A stretch of DNA of 64,000 nucleotides from Dyadobacter sp. CY343 (GTDB lineage Bacteria; Bacteroidota; Bacteroidia; Cytophagales; Spirosomataceae). This document shows, piece after piece, positions 44,126 to 53,593 of the stretch; the first letter of the stretch is position 1; every line of letters starts with the position of its first letter. Under the pieces are notes generated by a model that saw only the letters and a program-made list of their open reading frames with translations, was not told the origin of the DNA and ran no database searches. The stretch covers positions 186,001 to 250,000 of the forward strand of contig NZ_JAJUXK010000007.1 of the NCBI RefSeq assembly GCF_021390335.1, given 5' to 3'. The translations under genes and the position numbers were made by a program.

Positions 44126-44983
44126 TTATAAATAGCGTTGATTTCTTCCTGTCAAAAACCCGGTAAATGCTACCTGCTTTTCAACTACCGAAAAATTCTC
44201 TGCAACCTTCGCCGTTTTAACCGGCTTCTGAACAATCGCCTGCTGATCGTAATACAACAGACTCCAGTTACCATCGAAATCCTCCACCAATGCGCTCAGC
44301 GTTTCTACCCAATCGCCTGAATTCATGTAGATAATGCCGTCGATCTCGCGGATTGCCGGGTGATGAATATGCCCGCAAATCACGCCGTCGCAACTCCTGG
44401 AACGCGCCAGCTCTGTTAGTTTTTCTTCAAAATCAGTCATGTAATTCACGGCCAGCTTTACAGATTGCTTTATCTTTTGAGACAAAGAATAGTAAGACAG
44501 CCCGCGCCACTCCCGGTATCTGTTGTAAAATTTATTTACCCAAAGCAAAAAAGTATAGCCCATATCGCCCAGATACGCCAGCCATTTCAAATGCGTGGTA
44601 ATAGAGTCGAAAACGTCCCCGTGCGTAACGTAGAAGCGCTGTGTGCCTGAATTGAGAATATAGTCCTTGCGGATCTGGAAGTGCTTTCCGAGTCTGAGCG
44701 GAATGATCTGATCGAGGAAATCGTCGTGGTTACCCCGGATGTAAATCACCTTCGTTTTGTGTTCTTCGATCATTTTGAGCACGCGTTTGAAAAACATCGT
44801 GTGCTTCTTTTTCCAGACCCCGTATTTTTTGAGCTGCCAGGCGTCGATGATGTCGCCGTTCAGGATAAGCTTTTTGCAGGTATAGCTTTTCAAAAAGCTG
44901 GTTACCTCTTCCGCTTTGGATCCGCCCGCGCCCAAATGCAGGTCCGAAATGATGATAGTCCGAAAGTGAGTTGTATCTCCCAT
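44126..44983 (-). CDS. UDP-2,3-diacylglucosamine diphosphatase family metallophosphoesterase
   Basis: This 285-aa calcineurin-like phosphoesterase has the metal motifs in order: SDLHLG near residue 13, NGDIID near 42, RGNHDD near 88, THGD near 119 and GHIHHP near 220. This is the LpxH-related clade common in Bacteroidota, often next to a glycosyltransferase, as here. The lipid A step proper or a related phospholipid-sugar hydrolysis are both possible. ATG at 44983 (MGDTTHF) is preferred over 44998. No membrane segment is obvious. Confidence 0.85.
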   Translation of the reverse strand: MGDTTHFRTIIISDLHLGAGGSKAEEVTSFLKSYTCKKLILNGDIIDAWQLKKYGVWKKKHTMFFKRVLKMIEEHKTKVIYIRGNHDDFLDQIIPLRLGKHFQIRKDYILNSGTQRFYVTHGDVFDSITTHLKWLAYLGDMGYTFLLWVNKFYNRYREWRGLSYYSLSQKIKQSVKLAVNYMTDFEEKLTELARSRSCDGVICGHIHHPAIREIDGIIYMNSGDWVETLSALVEDFDGNWSLLYYDQQAIVQKPVKTAKVAENFSVVEKQVAFTGFLTGRNQRYL

Positions 44984-45156
44984 GATACAAATTTTCACAT
45001 TTTATATTACCTGGATATTACTACCACGTTATCAGTAAGTTAACTTTTGTCAAGAAACTACTTCTACAAAAAATCTTAAAATTTTTCTCGCCGTCACCAT
45101 GGGTTAATTAAGAAAAAAGAGCAGATATTTATATTCCAGGAATCACTTATCAGGCT

Positions 45157-46599
45157 ATGAAATCAATATTAACCCTTCTTTTCCTCTGCTCGCTTCAAGC
45201 TTTCGGGCAAAAGATCCACCTGCCGCACGAAGTAGAAAAAGGCGCTGAACCTGCCGGCGGAGTCGCGTATTTCAACCAATTTATCGACGCGAATCTTCAA
45301 ATCCCCTTCCAAAGTGCCGCGAAAGGTTTGAATAAGCGGGTATTTATAAAAGGCATAGTAGAGCCCGACGGCACGATGACAAATTTGGAACTGGTCCGCG
45401 GCATCGATTCGCTTTGTGACCAGGAAGCACTTCGGGTTGTGAAGTTGTTTCGCGCATGGAAACCTGCGTTAGTCAAAGGCGAGCCGGTCCGACAGTCTGT
45501 TTCTTGCCCTATTCAGTTCAAGTCCCCGGCGAGGAGTAATTATGACAGTACCAGTAGCGCCATTGTTGAATATTATGATAACAAATACGTGCCTTTAAAA
45601 GACCCTGCAAAAGCTGAATACCGCACCACGCTGCCTGTTGACGCCAGCGGCTATGTGGCAGGTGATGTAAAATACGAGCAAAAGAAAGGCAGTAACTGGA
45701 AATCGGTGGGAACCGTCGCATTTGCGAAAAACAACGTCTGGTTCAAATCCGACTACCTGGGCGTGGATTCGGTACAGGCTTATTCACTGTCGGCGCGTGA
45801 CAAGAACATGACAAGCCACGCGTCGGAGGCTACCTTTCAACAAAACGGTCGCCTGCTGGAATACACTGAGTATGGGGCAAATAATAAGGCCGCCATGCAA
45901 AAAGTTTACGACCTGAACGGAATGGTCCGCGAGATGAAGCTCTATTCCGACAGCCTGAAAACCGAGATCCGGTGGTATGATAACGGCCAGATCAGATCAG
46001 TTGTTGAAACTATTGTAGGCAAACAGAACGAATCCGAACAGGTTTTTTACGTAAATGCATGGAATTCAGACGGTAAGCAGATCGTAAAAGACGGCGACGG
46101 CTTTTGGAAAGCGACCAGCAAGTCTTATGACGGAAAATGGCTGACAGAAGAAGGAAAGTTGATCTCAGGCGTTAAAAATGGCAAATGGACGGGCAAATTG
46201 GCCGACAGTACTTTGCACTATACAGAGGAATATGAAGTAGGAGTACTGCAAAACGGCACTTCATTTTATAATGGGGAAAAGAAAGAGTACACACAGGCGC
46301 AGGTCAATCCGCAGTTTAAAGGCGGGCTCAATGCAATGTATCGTTTTCTTGGGAGCAATATCAAATATCCTGTTGAAGCCTCACGCAGGGGAGCGAGTGG
46401 AAGAGTGCAGCTTTCCTTTGTAGTGTGTGAGGACGGAAGTCTTTGTGAATATAAAGTTGAGAAAAGCGCTGGATCCGGGCTGGACGAAGAAGCGCTTCGT
46501 GTGGTCAAGAAAATGAATGGAAGCTGGGAACCCGGTGTGCTGCGCGGCAAGCCCGTACGCGTGCGGTACAATATGCCGATCAACTTCCAGACGATGTAA
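45157..46599 (+). CDS. Secreted protein with two TonB-like C-terminal domains and YwqK/MORN-like repeats
   Basis: This 480-aa protein has a signal peptide (MKSILTLLFLCSLQAFGQ) and two TonB C-terminal-type domains, one at about 30-125 (VFIKGIVEPDGTMTNLELVRG, EALRVVKLFRAWKPALVKG) and one at about 385-478 (VQLSFVVCEDGSLCEYKVEKSAG, EALRVVKKMNGSWEPGVLRGK). The middle has MORN/YwqK-like strand repeats (ENGRLLEYTEYG-like units, WYDNGQIRSVVE). Unlike TonB it lacks an inner-membrane anchor, so it may be a periplasmic TonB-like partner. Terminator follows. Confidence 0.8.
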   Translation: MKSILTLLFLCSLQAFGQKIHLPHEVEKGAEPAGGVAYFNQFIDANLQIPFQSAAKGLNKRVFIKGIVEPDGTMTNLELVRGIDSLCDQEALRVVKLFRAWKPALVKGEPVRQSVSCPIQFKSPARSNYDSTSSAIVEYYDNKYVPLKDPAKAEYRTTLPVDASGYVAGDVKYEQKKGSNWKSVGTVAFAKNNVWFKSDYLGVDSVQAYSLSARDKNMTSHASEATFQQNGRLLEYTEYGANNKAAMQKVYDLNGMVREMKLYSDSLKTEIRWYDNGQIRSVVETIVGKQNESEQVFYVNAWNSDGKQIVKDGDGFWKATSKSYDGKWLTEEGKLISGVKNGKWTGKLADSTLHYTEEYEVGVLQNGTSFYNGEKKEYTQAQVNPQFKGGLNAMYRFLGSNIKYPVEASRRGASGRVQLSFVVCEDGSLCEYKVEKSAGSGLDEEALRVVKKMNGSWEPGVLRGKPVRVRYNMPINFQTM

Positions 46600-46621
46600 G
46601 GACAAAAACCACTTATCCTAT

Positions 46622-46654
46622 CCCAAAGCCTTTCAAGGGCTTTGGGATTTTTTT
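46622..46654 (+). terminator. Terminator after the double TonB-like gene
   Basis: CCCAAAGCC pairs with GGCTTTGGG over a short loop and is followed by ATTTTTTT. Confidence 0.88.
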
Positions 46655-46688
46655 ATACCAAAACGACACGAGAAATAAATTTTTTTTG

Positions 46689-46706
46689 ATGATATTGTGA
46701 TATCAT
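46689..46706. promoter_or_regulatory. Palindrome upstream of the SPFH/RHH pair (possible operator)
   Basis: ATGATAT (46689-46695) and ATATCAT (46700-46706) form a perfect 7-bp inverted repeat with a 4-bp spacer, 23 bp before the SPFH start. AATATCA follows directly as a partial third site. A ribbon-helix-helix protein encoded downstream could bind it. Confidence 0.45.
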
Positions 46707-46728
46707 TTTAATATCAACCTCAATCCTT

Positions 46729-47592
46729 ATGAATGAAAAACCACTAGCTTCCAATTCAGGCGCAGGAATGCTTGGTCTGGGTCTATTGCTGATATTTATC
46801 GGCGTTGGCTTGTCCAGCTCTTTCGATAATCCGATACCGGGCGCCGTATTCTTCATTCCCGGTTTTTTCCTGCTGGTCGGCTTCACTGTCGTTAATCCGA
46901 ACGAGGCGGTTGTAGCCACATTTTTCGGAGATTACCAGGGAACTGTCAAACAAAATGGTCTTCGCTGGATCAATCCATTATTCAAAAAGAAGAAGATCAG
47001 TCTCCGCGCACGTAACCTCAACGGTCAGAAATTGAAGGTAAATGACAAGCTGGGAAACCCTATTGAAATTGCAGCGGTTGTAGTTTGGCGGATCAGCGAC
47101 ACGGTGAAGGCTTGCTTCGAGGTCGATGATTATGTAAAATATGTGGAAATACAATCAGAAGCGGCAGTGCGGCACCTGGCTGGTATTTACGCTTACGATA
47201 GCATGGAAGACGACGATATCGCAGTGCACGAAGTAACGCTGCGTGACGGCAGCGGGAAGATCAACGAAATGCTCGAAGGCGAGCTGACGGAACGCCTGAG
47301 CCGCGCCGGAGTAGAAGTGCTCGAAGCGAGGATCAGCCACCTGGCTTATGCGCCCGAGATTGCCGGCGCGATGCTGCAAAGACAGCAGGCTTCTGCGGTA
47401 GTAGCCGCCCGCCGCCAGATCGTGAACGGAGCAGTGGGAATGGTGGATATGGCGCTGGCAATGCTTTCGGAAAAAAAGATCGTGGAGCTGGACGAAGAGC
47501 GTAAAGCGGCGATGGTAAGCAATTTATTGGTAGTATTATGTGGCGAAAAAGCAGCCACGCCCATTTTGAACGCTGGTACCCTGTATCCCTGA
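46729..47592 (+). CDS. SPFH/Band 7 domain membrane protein
   Basis: This 287-aa protein has two hydrophobic segments (about 13-31 and 38-54, [31 protein letters not shown]) and then the SPFH domain ([40 protein letters not shown] to about residue 220). A short helical tail with [18 protein letters not shown] follows. Such proteins form rings or scaffolds at the inner membrane. The gene is 1 bp before a small ribbon-helix-helix gene, a frequent pairing. Confidence 0.88.
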   Translation: MNEKPLASNSGAGMLGLGLLLIFIGVGLSSSFDNPIPGAVFFIPGFFLLVGFTVVNPNEAVVATFFGDYQGTVKQNGLRWINPLFKKKKISLRARNLNGQKLKVNDKLGNPIEIAAVVVWRISDTVKACFEVDDYVKYVEIQSEAAVRHLAGIYAYDSMEDDDIAVHEVTLRDGSGKINEMLEGELTERLSRAGVEVLEARISHLAYAPEIAGAMLQRQQASAVVAARRQIVNGAVGMVDMALAMLSEKKIVELDEERKAAMVSNLLVVLCGEKAATPILNAGTLYP

Positions 47593-47593
47593 T

Positions 47594-47776
47594 ATGTCAG
47601 AAAAAAAGGCATTTGTACTACGAATAAATCCTGATATGCTCAAAGAACTCGAAGTTTGGGCGCAGCAGGATTTTCGTAGTTTGAACGGACAGATCGAATA
47701 CCTGCTCAGCGAAGCGCTGAAAAAACAAAGGCGGGTGAAGAAGCTTAGCGACAACGGTACGGAAGGAAAAGATTAA
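47594..47776 (+). CDS. Arc/MetJ-like ribbon-helix-helix protein
   Basis: This 60-aa protein has the RHH pattern: strand [12 protein letters not shown] (residues 4-15), helix [16 protein letters not shown], then [17 protein letters not shown]. Such proteins bind DNA as dimers, commonly as autoregulators. It begins 1 bp after the SPFH gene. Whether it regulates the pair (palindrome at 46689) or interacts with SPFH is open. Confidence 0.8.
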   Translation: MSEKKAFVLRINPDMLKELEVWAQQDFRSLNGQIEYLLSEALKKQRRVKKLSDNGTEGKD

Positions 47777-47829
47777 AGAAAATGTTAACATTGCATTACA
47801 ATAGTTGTCGTACCAATTTTAAGTAAAAT

Positions 47830-50010
47830 ATGAAGAACGCTATCCGGATTTTGGCGCTGACCATCATCTCCCTACAAGTCTTTGCACAAATCCCCGATAC
47901 TTTTCAATGGCTTCCGGATGGAAGCGGTTACCGTGATGTGAGTGACGATGAAATCGTGGAGGTTGCATTGCCTGCCAATACGCCGAAGGTCCTCGTATCA
48001 CGTGCACAGCTTACTCCCCAGGGAGGTAATGCATTGACAATCAAGAGTTATACCGTAAGCAAAGCCGGCGATAAGTTTTTAATCTATACCAACTCCAAAA
48101 GGGTATGGAGATACGAAACACGCGGCGATTACTGGGTTTTTGATACAAATACCAAGACATTGAAACAGCTTGGAAAAGGGTTGCCGGCTTCTTCGCTGAT
48201 GTTCGCCAAATTTTCACCAGATGGAAAGCAGGTAGGTTATGTAAGCCAGCATAATGTGTACGCCGAAGATCTGCAAAGCGGCGAAGTAAAGCAGCTGACC
48301 AAAGACGGTACGGATCGCGTAATCAATGGTACTTTTGACTGGGTTTACGAAGAAGAATTCGATTGCCGCGATGGATTCCGGTGGAGCGACGATAGTAAAT
48401 CGATTGCTTACTGGCAGCTCGACGCACGCAAGATCCGCAACTTTTTAATGATCAATACGACGGATTCTATCTATTCATTTAATGTTCCTGTTGAATACCC
48501 AAAAGTAGGCGAAACGCCTTCTCCTTATAAAATTGGCGTGGTTGCGATTGCCAGCGCAGAAACGAAATGGATGAATATCCCCGGCGACCCGCAGAATACC
48601 TATGTGCCAAGAATGGAATGGTCGGGCATGCCGAATGAGCTTGTGATCCAGCAGTTGAACCGAAAGCAGAATGAGAGCACATTGATGTATATTAGTACGA
48701 CTGACGGCAGCGCAAAACCATTTTATACTGAAAAAGACGAAGCTTGGATCGATATCAAAAGCCGCTGGGAAAATGATCCGATGGGTTGGGACTGGCTGAA
48801 TGGGGGCAAAGAATTTTTGTGGGTGAGTGAAAAAGACGGCTGGCGCCACACTTACCGCGTGAGCCGCGATGGTAAAAAAGAAACGCTGATCACGACCGGA
48901 AACTTCGATTTGATCAATCCCGTGCGGATCGATGAGAAGAACAATGCTTATTACTTTATGGCGTCGCCCGACAATGCAACGCAGAGTTATTTATATAAAA
49001 CCACATTGGACGGTAAAGGAAAACCAGTGCGGGTAACGCCGGCTGATCAGGTAGGATCGCATAATTATGAAATTTCTCCTGCCTCCAAATTTGCAATGCA
49101 CCGTTTTTCAAATGCAAAAACCGCCCCGTTGACCGAATGGATCTCGCTTCCAAAACACACTGCGATCGACCCGAATAATTCCATTGCGCAATCTGCGAGC
49201 AAAATCAATTCGGCAAAACTGGATATTGAATTCTTCAAAGTAACCACCGAGGAAGGTGTGGAAATCGATGCGTGGCTTGTGAAACCGACGAATTTTGACG
49301 CTTCCAAAAAGTATCCGATCGTTTTCACGGTTTACGGCGAGCCTGCTGGAAGTACCGTGAAAGATTCGTACGGAACCGGCCGCAACCGCCTTTACAATGG
49401 CAGTATGGCCGACGACGGGTACATTTATGCGTCGATGGACAACCGTGGAACCCCTTCTCCAAAAGGCGCGAAATGGAGAAAAGCGATCTACAAGAATATC
49501 GGCAGGATCAATATTAAGGATATGGACGGTGCTGCGACTGCTATGTTCAAAAAATATCCGTTTATCGATACTTCGCGGGTAGCTGTTCACGGATGGAGCG
49601 GCGGCGGGTCTTCTACCTTAAACCTGCTTTTCCAATATCCGGATCATTTCAAAACGGGTATTTCCGTCGCTGCGGTGGGCAACCAGCTTACTTACGACAA
49701 TATCTACCAGGAACGTTACATGGGCCTTCCACAGGAAAATCGGGATGATTTTATAAAAGGATCACCGATTACGCACGCAAAAAATCTGCGCGGTAACCTG
49801 CTTTACATTCACGGGACCGGCGACGATAATGTGCATTATCAGAATGCAGAAATGCTTGTAAATGAATTGATCAAAGCAAATAAGGTTTTTCAATTTATGC
49901 CTTACCCAAACCGCTCGCACAGCATTAGTGAGGGTGCTGGAACTTCGGCGCATTTGAGAACATTATTTACTGATTATCTCAGAAAAAACTGTCCTCCGGG
50001 AGCGAAGTAA
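47830..50010 (+). CDS. Dipeptidyl peptidase IV-like S9 family peptidase
   Basis: This 726-aa exported serine peptidase has a signal peptide (MKNAIRILALTIISLQVFAQ), an N-terminal beta-propeller, the Glu motif WVYEEEFDCRDGF near residue 175 that anchors the substrate N-terminus, and the catalytic triad Ser 590 (HGWSGGG), Asp 665 (HGTGDDNVHYQN) and His 697 (PNRSHSI). The Ser-Asp-His spacing of 75 and 32 residues matches DPP-IV (78 and 32 in the human enzyme). It probably releases X-Pro dipeptides in the periplasm. Its 3' end converges with the M28 gene across a repeat. Confidence 0.93.
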   Translation: MKNAIRILALTIISLQVFAQIPDTFQWLPDGSGYRDVSDDEIVEVALPANTPKVLVSRAQLTPQGGNALTIKSYTVSKAGDKFLIYTNSKRVWRYETRGDYWVFDTNTKTLKQLGKGLPASSLMFAKFSPDGKQVGYVSQHNVYAEDLQSGEVKQLTKDGTDRVINGTFDWVYEEEFDCRDGFRWSDDSKSIAYWQLDARKIRNFLMINTTDSIYSFNVPVEYPKVGETPSPYKIGVVAIASAETKWMNIPGDPQNTYVPRMEWSGMPNELVIQQLNRKQNESTLMYISTTDGSAKPFYTEKDEAWIDIKSRWENDPMGWDWLNGGKEFLWVSEKDGWRHTYRVSRDGKKETLITTGNFDLINPVRIDEKNNAYYFMASPDNATQSYLYKTTLDGKGKPVRVTPADQVGSHNYEISPASKFAMHRFSNAKTAPLTEWISLPKHTAIDPNNSIAQSASKINSAKLDIEFFKVTTEEGVEIDAWLVKPTNFDASKKYPIVFTVYGEPAGSTVKDSYGTGRNRLYNGSMADDGYIYASMDNRGTPSPKGAKWRKAIYKNIGRINIKDMDGAATAMFKKYPFIDTSRVAVHGWSGGGSSTLNLLFQYPDHFKTGISVAAVGNQLTYDNIYQERYMGLPQENRDDFIKGSPITHAKNLRGNLLYIHGTGDDNVHYQNAEMLVNELIKANKVFQFMPYPNRSHSISEGAGTSAHLRTLFTDYLRKNCPPGAK

Positions 50011-50013
50011 TAC

Positions 50014-50086
50014 TTTGTCACACTGAGCGCACGGGGCCGCCCGGCAGTCGAAGTGCATGCACTTCGACTGCGCTCAGTGTGACAAA
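50014..50086. repeat. Interspersed palindromic element, copy 1
   Basis: Perfect 18-bp arms TTTGTCACACTGAGCGCA (50014-50031) and its complement (50069-50086) enclose CGGGGCCGCCCGGC and a 24-bp palindrome around GTGCATGCAC. A related copy with the same arms (C for A) and the same CACGGGGCCGCCCGGC is at 53469-53552. Here it fills the gap between two convergent genes and may act as a terminator. Confidence 0.88.
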
Positions 50087-50091
50087 AAGCC

Positions 50092-51624
50092 CTATTTACC
50101 GTAAAGCTTTTTGGCTGCCGGCTCATATTTGTCTCCCGCGGTCCACTGCGGAGCCACTTTCCTGTCCGCGATCAGTCGCGCCGCATAGGTATAAGCCTGA
50201 CTGAATTTCAGCAGATAATTAAAATTGATCGTTTCCGGATTATCTGAAACCTGGTGGTAGTTTTTCATAATATCTCCATTGAATTCCCTGAAACCAGGTG
50301 TAAATGTCGGCGCAGGAATACCTTCCTTGGCAAAACTTACATTATCTGATCTGTCAAAAAGTCCCTGTTCCGGCGAAGGATCGGCGAAAACACCTAGCCC
50401 GAAAGCCTTGCTGGCGGTTTCGATTTCAATGCGTGCGCCGGTCCGGTCGAGGCCCATTACAGCTACGATGGTGGTATCATTATAACCAGCCCCATCGGAA
50501 TTAAGGTTGAAAATACATTTGTTTAAAGGCAGAAGCGGGTGCGCCGCGTAGTACTTGCTACCCAGTAAGCCTACTTCTTCCCCTGTCAAAGCGACAATCA
50601 AAACCGAGCGTTTCGGTGGATTTTTGGACAGCGCCTCTGCGGCAGTAAGCAGCGCCACGGTACCAAATGCATTATCTCTCGCACCGTTGAAAATGCTATC
50701 CTCGGCAGTGTAAGGCTGTCCGCCCTGCTTGCCCACGCCCACGTGATCGTAATGCGCGGTCAGCAATATGTATTCATCTTTCAGTTTAGGGTCGGAGCCT
50801 TGTATCAATCCGGCTACATTGTAGCTATTGATCGACCGTGCTTTCCTGCCGCTCGTTTTAAATTCAACTTCCTTTACAGCCCGTAGAGCGCGTGCATAAT
50901 TTGCCTCTTTTCCATTCACCCAGGCGTGCGGGATGCTCGGTGCAGCCGCATTGCCGCTTTCAGCAAGTGATATTTTTTCGCCGCCGAATGATCGCAACAC
51001 GATATTCCAGGGCACAGGCGCATTGAATAACTCAATCACCGCGATAGCGCCTTTTGCTGCCGCCAGTTTGCGCTTTTCAATTGAGGTCGCAATAATTTCG
51101 GAGGGTGTCTGCGGATCTGGTGTGCCACTTTCGATGAGAACAATCTTGCCTTTTACATCTAGCCCCTTGTAATCGTCCCAGCTTTTGGCAGCATCTTCCA
51201 AACCAAAACTTGCATATACAATAGGTGCTTTCAGGTTCGTTTCACCTCCATTCATAAGCAACCACGCCTCACCTGCCTTCATGATTTCAGCGTCTGCAAT
51301 AATTTCCCCCGCAGCAGAAGCACCCATTTTCTCAAAAGGAACATTTTGAAAATAGGACGCAGTATTCGAACCTGCGTTTTCGGCAACCGGACTTAATCCC
51401 AGCTTTCTGAACTGCTCGGCCACATACCGTGCAGCCACAAAATTCCCCATCTCTCCAGTCCGCCGCCCCATCAATTCATCCGCCGCCAAAAACCGCATAT
51501 GTGCTTCCGTTTCTGTTTTTTTTGTCTGAAACTCGGGCAGTTGCTGGGGTTTCTTTTGGGCGAGACTATACGTTCCCGACAACAGTAGAAACAATGGGAT
51601 CTGCAAGTAAATAGCTTTCTTCAT
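50092..51624 (-). CDS. M28 family metallopeptidase (exported aminopeptidase)
   Basis: This 510-aa protein has a signal peptide (MKKAIYLQIPLFLLLSGTYSLAQ), a protease-associated domain (about 150-270) and the M28 co-catalytic zinc site: LTAHYDHVGVG near residue 295, GARDNAFGTVALL near 318, ALTGEEVGLLGS near 347 and DRSDNVSFAKEGIP near 430. It would trim peptides in the periplasm or at the surface and may work with the neighbouring DPP-IV. It is convergent with that gene. Confidence 0.92.
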   Translation of the reverse strand: MKKAIYLQIPLFLLLSGTYSLAQKKPQQLPEFQTKKTETEAHMRFLAADELMGRRTGEMGNFVAARYVAEQFRKLGLSPVAENAGSNTASYFQNVPFEKMGASAAGEIIADAEIMKAGEAWLLMNGGETNLKAPIVYASFGLEDAAKSWDDYKGLDVKGKIVLIESGTPDPQTPSEIIATSIEKRKLAAAKGAIAVIELFNAPVPWNIVLRSFGGEKISLAESGNAAAPSIPHAWVNGKEANYARALRAVKEVEFKTSGRKARSINSYNVAGLIQGSDPKLKDEYILLTAHYDHVGVGKQGGQPYTAEDSIFNGARDNAFGTVALLTAAEALSKNPPKRSVLIVALTGEEVGLLGSKYYAAHPLLPLNKCIFNLNSDGAGYNDTTIVAVMGLDRTGARIEIETASKAFGLGVFADPSPEQGLFDRSDNVSFAKEGIPAPTFTPGFREFNGDIMKNYHQVSDNPETINFNYLLKFSQAYTYAARLIADRKVAPQWTAGDKYEPAAKKLYGK

Positions 51625-51651
51625 TTTAAAGATTAGTATTGGATTGATAAA

Positions 51652-52059
51652 CTACAAGATAATAATTTCAAGATCAGTAAACTTCTGAATCCTTCTGAAA
51701 TCCGACTTGTTATAAGTATAAAGAGATTCGCATTCGAGATTCTCGGCAACCGCCGTATGGATACAATCTTTGATATGTTTGAAACCGATCATCTCTGCAA
51801 GTTGGAGTGCTCGATTCAGATCGCTTTTGCTTACTGTACTGATATTTAGGGAAGTAAGAAATTCAAGTTCTACCCTGATCTGTTTTGCCTCTAAATCGAA
51901 CCTGGCAAGACCGTAACCTAATTCCTGCACTACAAGCGTAGAAATCACGAAACGCGCATCCGTAATAGCGTCAAGAATCAGGCGATTGGCTCGCTGATTC
52001 TTGGCATAATCCTGAACCACAACGTAATTGAAGATCACATGCGAATCAAAATAGCGCAT
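51652..52059 (-). CDS. PIN domain RNase toxin-like protein (VapC-like)
   Basis: This 135-aa protein has the PIN acidic set: RYFDSHVIFNYV near residue 5, LVVQELGYGL near 45, KHIKDCIHTAVA near 95 and YNKSDFRRI near 115. PIN toxins of the VapC type cut tRNA or rRNA. The antitoxin-like gene lies 5 bp upstream (52065-52301). The pair sits between the M28 gene and hemB. Confidence 0.85.
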   Translation of the reverse strand: MRYFDSHVIFNYVVVQDYAKNQRANRLILDAITDARFVISTLVVQELGYGLARFDLEAKQIRVELEFLTSLNISTVSKSDLNRALQLAEMIGFKHIKDCIHTAVAENLECESLYTYNKSDFRRIQKFTDLEIIIL

Positions 52060-52064
52060 TTCGG

Positions 52065-52301
52065 CTATTGCTCCAGATCATCAATTACTTCATTAAAATC
52101 CCTTTGATCTTCGATTCTGATAGCAGGATGATCTTTGCGATGCTGTAAAAATCTCGCAACGTCGGATTGAGCAGGCGTTACTTGGGCAGCAGAAACAGTT
52201 TCTACTGTAATCTTGACTTCGCGATTACCAAAAACGGATTTGACCGATTTGATAAATGAAGTCCCTAGTTCTGAGGTTCTGACCTGAAAAGTGTGTTGCA
52301 T
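52065..52301 (-). CDS. Antitoxin-like partner of the PIN protein
   Basis: This 78-aa protein (MQHTFQVRTSELGTSF at the start) has a short N-terminal strand-helix stretch and an acidic, charged C-terminal half (FLQHRKDHPAIRIED and FNEVIDDLEQ). Such bipartite proteins are usual partners of PIN toxins. ATG at 52301 is preferred; an upstream ATG (52358) would add a hydrophobic non-family piece. It ends 5 bp before the toxin start. Confidence 0.65.
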   Translation of the reverse strand: MQHTFQVRTSELGTSFIKSVKSVFGNREVKITVETVSAAQVTPAQSDVARFLQHRKDHPAIRIEDQRDFNEVIDDLEQ

Positions 52302-52380
52302 AGTTTCTTTTTGTTTAAACAAATATAAAGTCTTCACAAATAACTCGAACTTAGACAAATCAGGCCAGTTCCTCCACTGA

Positions 52381-53361
52381 TCACCTATTCAAAATCACCG
52401 CCGCTTCCTTCGCAAAATAGGTTAAAATACATTTTGCACCTGCGCGGCGGATGCTCATGAGAACTTCCATCATGGCGCGGTCGCCATCCAGCCAACCGTT
52501 TTGAGCGGCGGCTTTGATCATCGCGTATTCGCCGGAAACGTTATAGGCAGCAATAGGAATATCGAAGTTTTCATCCAGCAAACGGATAATATCTAAGTAA
52601 GAAAGCGCAGGCTTAACCATCAGCATATCAGCGCCTTCCTCAAAATCCAGCTGCGCTTCCACCAATGCTTCCCGCTTATTTGCCGGGTTCATCTGGTAGG
52701 TTTTTTTATCGCCAAACTTAGGTGCAGATTCCAGCGCGTCGCGGAAAGGTCCGTAGAATGCACTTGCGTATTTGGCAGAATAGGACATAATACTCACATC
52801 CGTGAAACCGTGCGAATCGAGGTGGCGGCGAATGTAACCCACTCTTCCGTCCATCATATCACTCGGACCCAGGATATCAGCCCCGGCTTTCGCCTGAGCG
52901 AGCGACATATTGGCAAGGATTTCCAGCGTAGCGTCGTTTACTATCTTCCCATTTTCCACCAATCCATCGTGACCGTCGGAGCTGTAAGGGTCCATTGCCA
53001 CGTCCGTCATAATCACCAGCTCAGGGAAACGTTCCTTGATTGCGGTGATCGCTTTCAGGTAAAAGGTATCTTCCTTATAACTTTCAGAAGCAGTTCTGTC
53101 TTTTTTACTCTCAGGATAATTGGGAAAAAGATCGATCGCGCGGATGCCGAGATCGGTTACTTCTTTTAATTCTTCGAGCAGATTGTCGAGCGAAAACCGG
53201 TGAATACCAGGCATTGATTTCACTTCCACCTTTTGGTTAAAGCCTTCCTGAACAAACATCGGATAAATGAAATCGGAGACCTGAAGATTGGTTTCCTGAA
53301 CCAGTTCCCTGATTCCTGCGGACTTTCTATTGCGTCTCGGGCGACGGGATATATCGATCAT
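52381..53361 (-). CDS. hemB: Delta-aminolevulinic acid dehydratase (porphobilinogen synthase)
   Basis: This 326-aa enzyme joins two 5-aminolevulinates to porphobilinogen in haem synthesis. MSYSAKYASAFYGPFRDAL near residue 195 and MLMVKPALSYLDII near 245 carry the two active-site Lys. The metal loop DVAMDPYSSDGHDG near 125 lacks the three Cys of zinc-type enzymes, so this is the Mg-dependent type. It is cytoplasmic. Start ATG at 53361 begins MIDISRRPRRNRKSAG, normal for the family. Confidence 0.94.
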   Translation of the reverse strand: MIDISRRPRRNRKSAGIRELVQETNLQVSDFIYPMFVQEGFNQKVEVKSMPGIHRFSLDNLLEELKEVTDLGIRAIDLFPNYPESKKDRTASESYKEDTFYLKAITAIKERFPELVIMTDVAMDPYSSDGHDGLVENGKIVNDATLEILANMSLAQAKAGADILGPSDMMDGRVGYIRRHLDSHGFTDVSIMSYSAKYASAFYGPFRDALESAPKFGDKKTYQMNPANKREALVEAQLDFEEGADMLMVKPALSYLDIIRLLDENFDIPIAAYNVSGEYAMIKAAAQNGWLDGDRAMMEVLMSIRRAGAKCILTYFAKEAAVILNR

Positions 53362-53468
53362 AATGGGCTTTCGGCGTCAGCACTCGGCTGTCAGTTTTTT
53401 TAAAATCAAATTAAATACTTCGCTACCCAAAAACCCGCTAACTTAATTTTCAGTTTCAAACCAGTCCT

Positions 53469-53552
53469 TTTGTCACCCTGAGCGCACGGGGCCGCCCGGC
53501 GGACGAAGGTCGATCTCGCACGAATCCCTTCGACTGCGCTCAGGGTGACAAA
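53469..53552. repeat. Interspersed palindromic element, copy 2
   Basis: TTTGTCACCCTGAGCGCA (53469-53486) is exactly inverted at 53535-53552, with CACGGGGCCGCCCGGC shared with the copy at 50014. The inner part differs (CGAAGG/CCTTCG arms). It lies between hemB and the response regulator gene. Confidence 0.88.
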
Positions 53553-53593
53553 CTTCCTCCATCCTCCTTTCCTCCATCCTCCTTCCTCCCCTA

